A DNA stretch of 51,593 bases from Microbacterium esteraromaticum (GTDB lineage: Bacteria > Actinomycetota > Actinomycetes > Actinomycetales > Microbacteriaceae). The stretch lies in assembly GCF_900163815.1 (NCBI RefSeq), contig NZ_FUKO01000003.1, forward strand, positions 1-51,593, given 5' to 3'. Shown in pieces: positions 8,500 through 14,278 of the stretch; positions within the stretch are counted from its first letter, which is position 1; each line of letters begins with the position of its first letter. The translations under genes were made by a program, and so were the position numbers. The notes under the pieces are model-generated. The model was not told the origin of the DNA. It worked only from the letters and a program-made list of their open reading frames with translations, and did no database searches.

Positions 8500-8602
8500 A
8501 GGTCATTTGTGTGATGCTCCTTCCCGTCGTTGTCACAGCACCACATACGACAACCCGCGATTTCTGGACCCTGGGTGGGCTCCCTATTCGACTCGTCTGC
8601 AA

Positions 8603-9979
8603 TCAGACCGAGGACGTACTCCGATGCCGCCTCTCGTCGGGCGCGTTTCTCCCCTGCTCAGCCTCCCGAGCGAGACGAACACGCTTTATAGCCGCCGTCA
8701 CGACCAACCCGACAAGAACTCCAGAAATCGTGAACGCAAAGAGCGGAAGAGTGCCATAGAGGAGACTCTCCTCGCTCGGAAGCAGAGGCGACACTGCCGT
8801 GGGGTTGTCGGGAGCTGGCAGCGGCGGAATCTCGACCGCGCCGGGGGCAGGATCAGGCGCCGGTACCGTCTTCGCGCGCCGATGGAGCTTGATCCACTCT
8901 CGTAGAAGTTCACCGGGCTCATCACCTGCGGCGAGAATATCCGCTGTCACCGCCAAACCTGCATTGGCGATCCCGTATCCGTAGAGCGGATCAGGTCCGT
9001 TACCGATACCCCCAGCCGGACCGGAACCCACTGGGTCAGCCGTGAGCTCGATGCGGTTGATCACCTGGCCTGCCGTGAGTTCAGGATGCGCTGCGCGTAC
9101 GAGCGCAACGATACCCGTGACAATCGGTGTCGCAGCGCTGGTGCCGTACCAGTTCACGACCGCCCCCTCAGCTGTGACGCCCACAAGTTCCTCGCTCGGG
9201 GCCGAGACGCCAATCGTGATTCCCTGCGTTGACGCCTCTTGGCTCGCAAAGCCACTGCGGTCGATACCCCCGACCACGAGTACCCCTGGAATCGTCGCGG
9301 GGGCTCCGACCATATTCGTACCGCTACCTCGGTTACCCGCCGCGACCACGATCACGACGTCGTGATCGTACGCATAGAGGAACGCTTCGTCCCAAGACTC
9401 GTCCCAATCAAGCGTGTTTGTTGTGAACGACAGGTTGATCACGTCGGCGCCGTTGTCAACCGACCAGAAGATTGCGTCTGCCACCTGCCGGGTGAACGGG
9501 ATATTGCTCTGCGAGCCCGGGAACCCGATCGACGCCGAGAGTAGATCCGCGTCTGGAGCGACTCCGATCATGGCAGTGCCATCAAGGGTGTCTCTCCCCG
9601 CTGCCACCGAGGCGACTAGCGAACCATGGTCACGATCCTGCACGCCCACTGGCGTGCGTCCATCGAGTGTCCCAACTCCGGAGAAGTCCTTGCCGCCGAC
9701 CACGCCTTCGAAGACGGGCGACCCGCGACCAATGCCTGTGTCGATCACGGCGATGGTTTGCCCCTCACCACGCGTAGTTCCCCATGCGTCGGGGATACTC
9801 AGGCTCTCGAGCCAAAACTCCTGCTCCCGCACAGAGCTCTGAAGCGATGCGTCCGGGGAAGGGGCTGGTGAGGGGGTGGGGGTAGTGAACTCGACTGCCG
9901 TTGCTGTGAGAGAGCCCCCGAGAGCAAGCGACAGGCCCAGCAGCAGTGCTGGGCCTGTCGTCGTGGTGAGACGAAACAT
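8603..9979 (-). CDS. Membrane-anchored subtilisin-like (S8) serine protease
   Basis: 458 residues from ATG 9979 (MFRLTTTTGPALLLG), with GGAG just upstream. There is a signal peptide, then a short Pro/Ser/Thr linker, then a subtilase domain with catalytic Asp80 (AVIDTGI), His118 (DHGSLVAS), oxyanion Asn216 (AAGNRG) and Ser281 (GTSAATP). A Pro-rich linker and one hydrophobic helix at ~415-440 lead to a basic tail, so the protease should sit outside, tethered by its C-terminus. The layout resembles mycosins, but no ESX/type VII genes are near. It is third in a minus-strand export cassette after a four-Cys secreted protein and a peptidoglycan-binding protein. Processing of those partners is a reasonable inference. 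Confidence 0.88.
   Translation of the reverse strand: MFRLTTTTGPALLLGLSLALGGSLTATAVEFTTPTPSPAPSPDASLQSSVREQEFWLESLSIPDAWGTTRGEGQTIAVIDTGIGRGSPVFEGVVGGKDFSGVGTLDGRTPVGVQDRDHGSLVASVAAGRDTLDGTAMIGVAPDADLLSASIGFPGSQSNIPFTRQVADAIFWSVDNGADVINLSFTTNTLDWDESWDEAFLYAYDHDVVIVVAAGNRGSGTNMVGAPATIPGVLVVGGIDRSGFASQEASTQGITIGVSAPSEELVGVTAEGAVVNWYGTSAATPIVTGIVALVRAAHPELTAGQVINRIELTADPVGSGPAGGIGNGPDPLYGYGIANAGLAVTADILAAGDEPGELLREWIKLHRRAKTVPAPDPAPGAVEIPPLPAPDNPTAVSPLLPSEESLLYGTLPLFAFTISGVLVGLVVTAAIKRVRLAREAEQGRNAPDERRHRSTSSV
9929..9960 (-). promoter_or_regulatory. 14-bp perfect hairpin within the protease signal-peptide codons
   Basis: CGACAGGCCCAGCA (9929-9942) pairs exactly with TGCTGGGCCTGTCG (9947-9960) around a four-base loop. 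It lies in codons ~7-17 of the S8 protease. A stem this strong in the first 50 bases of a message can limit translation or mark an RNA-processing or attenuation point. It may also simply reflect Leu/Gly/Ala codon bias. Confidence 0.45.
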
Positions 9980-10002
9980 TGATCTCCGGTGAGATGTTCT
10001 CC

Positions 10003-10590
10003 CTACAGTGCAGAGAGAGGCAGGCAGCCGCTGCTGCCCGGGAACTTGAGATGGCTGCGAGTCGTTGGGCCGTACACGCCATCGACTCCAATACCGTGAA
10101 CGCTCTGCGCGTGCATCAGCCCGTTGTACGTCGCTGGCCCAAAGCTGCCATCGACAACCAGCGAGCGACCGTAACAGTGGTTCAACGCGGTCTGAAGAAC
10201 CCGGACCGCAGCGTTGTTCGTGAGACCGGACTCCATCACGCAGTTGGTCCCGACCCCCGGCGCCGTCGGGATCGCGTAGATCCCCGGCGGTACCACGTTC
10301 ACAATCGTTCGCTGGGTGCAGTATGTCACCCTCCGCGGAGCCACCGCCTTGAGCGCCTCGAGGTATGCGCGGTCGCCCTCGCCGAACTGCTCCTCGGATT
10401 CCGTGATTGCGACCAACCACTCGGCCTCAGATACTCCGTCCGGTGTAGGCGTTGTATCGACATGTGAACTCTCGGGCGTTCCCGATCCGAGTTCCACAGC
10501 ACTTGCCGGTGCAGCGAAGAAGCCGAGTCCAGTGATGGTCGCCAGCAGCGCAACTACAAAGTCCCGCCAACGACCTTTGCGTAATCGCAT
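10003..10590 (-). CDS. Secreted peptidoglycan-binding-domain protein
   Basis: 195 residues from ATG 10590, with a clear AAAGGAGG Shine-Dalgarno. A twin-basic N-terminus and hydrophobic segment end in APASAVE, a signal peptidase I site. The C-terminal ~75 residues form a PG_binding_1 fold: AVRVLQTALNHCYG, VDGSFGPATYNGL, then VDGVYGPTTRSHLKF. Four cysteines (in VTYCTQ, GTNCVM, LNHCYG and SSGCLP) suggest disulphides after export. It is middle gene of the export cassette, 37 bases after the four-Cys protein gene and 23 bases before the S8 protease. It probably attaches to the cell wall. Confidence 0.85.
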   Translation of the reverse strand: MRLRKGRWRDFVVALLATITGLGFFAAPASAVELGSGTPESSHVDTTPTPDGVSEAEWLVAITESEEQFGEGDRAYLEALKAVAPRRVTYCTQRTIVNVVPPGIYAIPTAPGVGTNCVMESGLTNNAAVRVLQTALNHCYGRSLVVDGSFGPATYNGLMHAQSVHGIGVDGVYGPTTRSHLKFPGSSGCLPLSAL

Positions 10591-10607
10591 GATGTCCTCC
10601 TTTCCGA

Positions 10608-10627
10608 ATACCGGCTATCAAGCCGGT
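10608..10627 (-). terminator. Intercistronic hairpin after the four-Cys secreted protein gene
   Basis: ACCGGCT (10610-10616), loop ATCA, AGCCGGT (10621-10627) form a perfect 7-bp stem starting at the stop codon of the upstream gene. No clear U-run follows, and the next gene's ribosome binding site comes at once. It may be a partial terminator or an mRNA stabiliser that raises the first gene's yield. Confidence 0.5.
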
Positions 10628-11292
10628 CAGTAGATACCGCAGGTCATGGTGCCGGTCGCCGTAGCGTTCGACTTGCCTGCAACTCGGGCGCACTCGTATC
10701 GGGTGTCGACATCCCAACCGCCGACACCGAGAACGAACTTCTGTTGGGTGTAGCTGCGCCCCTGGTTCGATACGACACCAGCGGCACTCGCGGTGAGGCC
10801 CTCCTTGCGCCAGCCGATGGCATATGTCTGCCCGCCATAGTCGGCTCGCGATGCCGAGGTCACCGTCGACCCATTGGCGCACCAGCGACCCACGTGGTAC
10901 CAGCTGTAGATACCGCCGCCGTAGATGTTCTTCTGCTCCCAGTCAGTACGCGCAGTCCAGCAACCAGTAGCGAAGGGCGTCACAATGTCGCCCGTAGCCG
11001 CCGCTGCCTCGAGGGACGTTTTCGCGGCTGCGTTCGCCGGCGTGACCGTAGTGGTCTCGACAGTCGTGCTCGGCAGCATCGTGTTGACGAAAGCTGTGCG
11101 CTCACCCTGGGAAAGAGTGTTGAGGTAGGACTCAAGATCAGCAGTGATCTCGAAATTGGCATCGTACTCGTTGACGACAGTCTGGGGCGCTGGGGCATCC
11201 AACACTTCGGCGCTTGCGCTGGTATTCGCAAACGCGAGCGACGCCACGCACGCGACGACAGCGGTGAAAGCAGATGCAGGCTTCAACTTCAT
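10627..11292 (-). CDS. Secreted four-cysteine protein, actinobacterial exported domain
   Basis: 221 residues from ATG 11292 (MKLKPASAFTAVVAC), preceded by GAGGAGAGAACC. The signal peptide ends at ASAEVL. An acidic Thr/Ala-rich propeptide-like region runs to about residue 100, followed by a compact domain with GCWTARTDWEQK, WYHVGRWCANGSTVTS, FVLGVGGWDV, RYECARVAGK and terminal TMTCGIY. The four Cys and repeated aromatic residues suggest a disulphide-bonded beta domain that I have seen only as uncharacterised secreted actinobacterial protein. As first gene of the cassette with a subtilase downstream, it could be a proprotein matured by that protease. Toxin, bacteriocin-like or wall-structural roles are all possible. 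Confidence 0.75.
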   Translation of the reverse strand: MKLKPASAFTAVVACVASLAFANTSASAEVLDAPAPQTVVNEYDANFEITADLESYLNTLSQGERTAFVNTMLPSTTVETTTVTPANAAAKTSLEAAAATGDIVTPFATGCWTARTDWEQKNIYGGGIYSWYHVGRWCANGSTVTSASRADYGGQTYAIGWRKEGLTASAAGVVSNQGRSYTQQKFVLGVGGWDVDTRYECARVAGKSNATATGTMTCGIY

Positions 11293-11313
11293 GGTTCTCT
11301 CCTCATTGAGCTC

Positions 11314-11407
11314 GATCACCACCATGGTGGTGATCCTGAGGCTAGCAGGTACCTATCTATCGCAGGTAGCTGCTAATCCAAGGCATCACGCGTACACTGT
11401 CACAGTG
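11314..11407. promoter_or_regulatory. Divergent control region with two large dyads and a leaderless padR start
   Basis: A perfect 22-bp palindrome lies at 11314-11335 (half-site GATCACCACCA). An 11-bp inverted repeat lies at 11344-11354/11364-11374: AGCAGGTACCT and AGGTAGCTGCT, one mismatch, 9-bp spacer. Between that repeat and the padR start, TACACT (11393-11398) fits a -10 box with transcription starting at or next to the GTG at 11405. No Shine-Dalgarno is present, so padR is probably leaderless. The dyads are good candidates for PadR operators controlling both directions. Confidence 0.65.
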
Positions 11408-11773
11408 ATTCCTTCACGTGAACAACTGTTCGCGCAGCTTCGCAAGGGAGTCCTCGAGTACTGTGTACTCGCGGAGCTATCTACCGCGTCCTCCTACGGA
11501 CACGTGCTCGCTGCGACGCTTGCCGAAGGCGGTGTCCTCTTCGCCAGCGGCGGAGCGCTGTACCCCGTACTCACAAGGTTGCGTGATGCCGGATGGGTCG
11601 TCACGCACTGGGAGGAGTCGAACGTCGGGCCTCCGCGGAAGTATTACTCGATAACGGAAGCAGGCTTGAGAGCACTTGAGGAGTTCACCACCGCATGGAG
11701 GGACTTTTCGGGGGATGTCAACGTCGTATTATCCAGAAGGCGAGGAGCCAGTGAGCTACACACAGAGGGTTGA
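11405..11773 (+). CDS. PadR-family transcriptional regulator
   Basis: 122 residues from GTG 11405 (IPSREQLFAQLRKGVLEYCV). The winged helix has the standard PadR pattern: a helix ending LEYCVLAEL, SSYGHVLAATL, then GALYPVLTRLRDAGWV and the wing GPPRKYYSITEAG. The typical short C-terminal dimerisation helix is present. The following HAAS-domain gene overlaps its end by 23 bases, the common actinobacterial PadR-HAAS pairing in which the membrane partner is thought to relate to envelope state. Its divergent neighbours are the exported-protein cassette, which it probably represses through the dyads at 11314-11374. Confidence 0.88.
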   Translation: MIPSREQLFAQLRKGVLEYCVLAELSTASSYGHVLAATLAEGGVLFASGGALYPVLTRLRDAGWVVTHWEESNVGPPRKYYSITEAGLRALEEFTTAWRDFSGDVNVVLSRRRGASELHTEG

Positions 11774-12278
11774 GCTCCCTGAGCTCGCAGAGTCATATCT
11801 CCAAGAGCTCACATTCGCCCTTCGAAACACAACGGAGCGCGACGGAGTGCTCTATGAGGTCCGTAGCCACCTCGAGCAAGCGGTACTGGCTGCTCCACCT
11901 GGACAACAGGAAACGGCAGTACGCGCCGCTCTCGATCAGCTTGGAACAGTCGAGCAGATCGCCGGCACTGCGACCCCGCAGCCTGCTCCGGCCGAACCCG
12001 AAGAGGTTTCACCAAGGCCGGGAATGGCATACACAATCGGTCTCATTCTCGCGATCATCGCTGTGCCCGCCGCGTTCCTCGTCCCCGTCGTCGGAGCCGC
12101 ACTCGCCCTCGCTGTGCTCGGCTGGGTCGTTTTCGGTCTACGAGGTAACCGAAAGGACAACTGGGCCCCCATCGCAGTAGCCAGCGCTGCTGTCATCATC
12201 GGGATTCTCATGTTCACACTTCAGATGCCCGCAGGCCCGGCACCCGCCGGCGTGCCCCTTCCGGTGATTGCCGACTAA
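11751..12278 (+). CDS. HAAS-domain integral membrane protein
   Basis: 175 residues from GTG 11751 (SYTQRVELPELAESYL), with GAGGAG upstream inside the padR gene. The N-terminal ~75 residues form the helical HAAS signalling domain (YLQELTFALRNTTERDGVLY, then EVRSHLEQAVLA). A Pro-rich linker leads to two or three hydrophobic helices (GLILAIIAVPAAFLVPVVGA, AALALAVLGWVVFGL, VASAAVIIGILMF). It is translationally coupled to padR. It probably modulates PadR activity or an ABC exporter; no such exporter is seen nearby. Confidence 0.8.
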   Translation: MSYTQRVELPELAESYLQELTFALRNTTERDGVLYEVRSHLEQAVLAAPPGQQETAVRAALDQLGTVEQIAGTATPQPAPAEPEEVSPRPGMAYTIGLILAIIAVPAAFLVPVVGAALALAVLGWVVFGLRGNRKDNWAPIAVASAAVIIGILMFTLQMPAGPAPAGVPLPVIAD

Positions 12279-12309
12279 CGAGAACGTCAAGCGGTAGTCG
12301 AGACATCCG

Positions 12310-12338
12310 GCCCCGTTGCCCTTACCGGGTGGCGGGGC
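12310..12338 (+). terminator. GC-rich hairpin after the padR-HAAS operon
   Basis: GCCCCG (12310-12315) pairs with CGGGGC (12333-12338), with an inner partial stem GCCC/GGGT. A pyrimidine stretch TGTTCTCTC follows. It lies 32 bases beyond the HAAS stop, in the right place for a terminator. Confidence 0.45.
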
Positions 12339-12360
12339 TGTTCTCTCGCCGCGCTCGAAG

Positions 12361-12653
12361 CTGCAGCACCTCGCGAACTCCGCCGGCGTCCACCGCGAAG
12401 AATTTCCCCGCCCGCGCAGCCCGGGGATGAGCGCATCGCCCTGTTCCGCCTCGATGGGGCACTGTTCTTCGGAGCGGCCGAATGCATCGTCGCTCGCATC
12501 GGTGCCATCCAGAACGTAACCGTCGTGATCCTGCGGCTGTCCGGATTGCAGACATCTAACCCTGAAGAAGATACCCACGGCAACAGATGCACTTCGCCGC
12601 GTCCCAGGGTCCGGAGCCCGACTCACGTCCTTACGCAAGAGGGAGTGCGGTGA
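12361..12653 (+). pseudogene. SulP-type transporter, STAS-domain remnant
   Basis: One frame reads DERIALFRLDGALFFGAAEC followed by IVARIGAIQNVTVVILRLSGLQ, a very typical STAS domain from the C-terminus of SulP anion permeases. The preceding family segment (LQHLANSAGVHREEFP) is in a different frame, so there is a frameshift near 12,400. The domain breaks after SGLQT and runs to a stop at 12651. The transmembrane part is absent. It is a gene fragment left after deletion or rearrangement and occupies most of the 12,279-12,747 gap. Confidence 0.7.
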
Positions 12654-12747
12654 AGTTCAACTCCCACGCCATTCGGTCGGAAGTAGTCGCGTCAAACGCG
12701 ACATGTGGTATTGCCGCCCGCTCCGGCGGCAGCGCCGGGCAACGGGC

Positions 12748-13332
12748 TCAGCGCAGCAGACCGAGGTGTGCGAGGGCCTGGCGGATGAGCGTGCCCCGGC
12801 CGCCCTCCATCTCGGCGGAAACGTCGTCGGATGCTGCCTCTTCTGGCGAGAACCAGGTCACTTCGAGCGCGTCCTGACGGGGCTCGCAGGTGCCGGTGAC
12901 CGGAACGACGAAGGCCAGCGCGACCGCGTGCTGACGCTCATCGTGGTACGCGCTCACGCCCGGCATCGGGAAGTACTCGGCGACAGTGAACGGATCCGGA
13001 GATGAGGGCAGCAGCGGGAAGGCCATCGGGCCGAGGTCGTTCTCGACGTGGCGGAAGAGTGCCTCACGGATGCTCTCGCCGTAGCGCACCCGGCCGGAGA
13101 CGAGGGTGCGGGTGATCTCGCCGAGCGGAGTGGAGCGCAGCAGCACGCCGACAGCAGTCACCTGCCCCGACCCGTCGGTGCGCACCGGAACAGCCTCCAC
13201 GTAGAGCATGGGCAGTCGCCGACGCGCCTCCTCGAGCTCGATGTCGCTGAGCCAGGCGGGATTGGCATTCCGCGGCACATCGTCGAACCCGAAGTCATCG
13301 CCCGGGTCAGGGTCGGGGGTGCGCACGCTCAT
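12748..13332 (-). CDS. DUF4916 (NUDIX-like) protein
   Basis: 194 residues from ATG 13332. Segments NPAWLSDIELEEARRRLPML, GVLLRSTPLGEITRTLVSGR and RYGESIREALFRHVENDLGP match the actinobacterial DUF4916 family, a NUDIX-fold relative whose box is degenerate. The C-terminal WFSPEEAASDDV is also NUDIX-like. No signal peptide. The substrate is unknown. It is divergent from the esterase gene with 44 bases between starts, so the promoters must overlap. Confidence 0.8.
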   Translation of the reverse strand: MSVRTPDPDPGDDFGFDDVPRNANPAWLSDIELEEARRRLPMLYVEAVPVRTDGSGQVTAVGVLLRSTPLGEITRTLVSGRVRYGESIREALFRHVENDLGPMAFPLLPSSPDPFTVAEYFPMPGVSAYHDERQHAVALAFVVPVTGTCEPRQDALEVTWFSPEEAASDDVSAEMEGGRGTLIRQALAHLGLLR

Positions 13333-13376
13333 GGTTCATTTCTACCAGCGTCAGTGGCTGCTGGCAGGATGGGATC

Positions 13377-14027
13377 GTGACTCTCTCGATCGATTCGTCC
13401 GCCACGCTGTGGTCGCCCGAGCCTCGCAGCGGCAAACCGCTCCTCGTACTGCTGCACGGATACGGTGCTGATGAGCGCGACCTGTTCGGGCTGATCCCGC
13501 ACCTGCCCGATGGCATTGCTGTGGCCGCCGTCGCCGCACCGCTCACTCCCCCCTGGCCGATGCCGGGGCGCTCCTGGTATGCGATCGATTCACTCAACGG
13601 CAGGTCCACCGAAGGCATCACGCTCGCTGCCGAGTCGCTGCTACGATGGCTCGAAGAAGCTGCTGGCGATGCGGCATCCGTAGCGCTGCTGGGCTTCTCG
13701 CAGGGAGCCGCCGTGTCGCTGCAAGCGCTGCGCCTCGCCCCCGAAAAGTTCGGCAGCGTGGTCGCGCTCAGTGGTTACGCCGCGCCCGGAGACCTGCCGA
13801 ATGACGAACTGCTGACCGAGACGCGCCCGCCGGTCTTCTGGGGCCGCGGCAGCAACGATGACGTCATTCCCGCGCACCTCATCGAGCACACCGCGCAGTG
13901 GCTGCCCACGCATTCCGAACTTTCCGGCCGGGTATACCCGGGCCTCACGCACAGCATCTCCGAGCAGGAGCTCACCGATGTGCATGTCTTCCTGACCCGA
14001 TGGAGGGATGCCGCGGCATCCGCCTGA
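13377..14027 (+). CDS. Phospholipase/carboxylesterase-family alpha/beta hydrolase
   Basis: 216 residues from GTG 13377. LLVLLHGYGADERDLFGLIP provides the oxyanion HG motif. The nucleophile elbow is GFSQGAA, the acid is in GSNDDVIP and the histidine is in GLTHSISEQE. All match PF02230 serine esterases acting on short acyl esters. It is cytosolic, about the usual length, and stands alone between a divergent DUF4916 gene and the ABC-F leader. Confidence 0.87.
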   Translation: MTLSIDSSATLWSPEPRSGKPLLVLLHGYGADERDLFGLIPHLPDGIAVAAVAAPLTPPWPMPGRSWYAIDSLNGRSTEGITLAAESLLRWLEEAAGDAASVALLGFSQGAAVSLQALRLAPEKFGSVVALSGYAAPGDLPNDELLTETRPPVFWGRGSNDDVIPAHLIEHTAQWLPTHSELSGRVYPGLTHSISEQELTDVHVFLTRWRDAAASA

Positions 14028-14055
14028 CTGGCTGATGCGGTCGACTTACAGACAG

Positions 14056-14084
14056 TTGCACCCGCGACACGCCCGGGATAAAGT
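14056..14084 (+). promoter_or_regulatory. Candidate promoter of the ABC-F leader transcript
   Basis: TTGCAC (14056-14061), a 17-base spacer and TAAAGT (14079-14084) match a housekeeping promoter. Transcription would begin near 14,091, leaving about 190 bases of leader before the ABC-F start. Long leaders are typical of ABC-F resistance genes under ribosome-sensing attenuation. Confidence 0.5.
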
Positions 14085-14104
14085 CGTCAGGTCCTGTCCC
14101 CCGT

Positions 14105-14230
14105 GTGAGGAAGTCCCTTGATCTGAGTCGTCGCCTTCGCGTATCCACCCACGCGCTGATCCGACGACCCTCGGGACCCTTTCAGCAGGCACGCGACGAG
14201 CTCCAGACCCCGGCCTTCCACGCCTTTTGA
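14105..14230 (+). CDS. Possible 41-codon upstream leader ORF of the ABC-F gene
   Basis: GTG at 14105 opens a frame (VRKSLDLSRRLRVSTHALIR onward) that closes at 14230, 48 bases before the ABC-F start. It starts ~14 bases after the predicted transcript start and is rich in Arg, Ser and Leu. There is no Shine-Dalgarno. Leader peptides that stall ribosomes in the presence of drugs regulate many ABC-F and erm genes. Here the idea rests only on position and length. Confidence 0.35.
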   Translation: MRKSLDLSRRLRVSTHALIRRPSGPFQQARDELQTPAFHAF

Positions 14231-14278
14231 CGTGATGCGGCCCGTCGGCATCTGCGCACCCATCTTCGGGAGTCGCTC

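Noticed and set aside
8603..9979. Mycosin of a type VII (ESX) secretion system
   Set aside because: The protease layout fits, but no EccB/C/D/E, WXG100 or other ESX gene is present, so only a mycosin-like protease is claimed.
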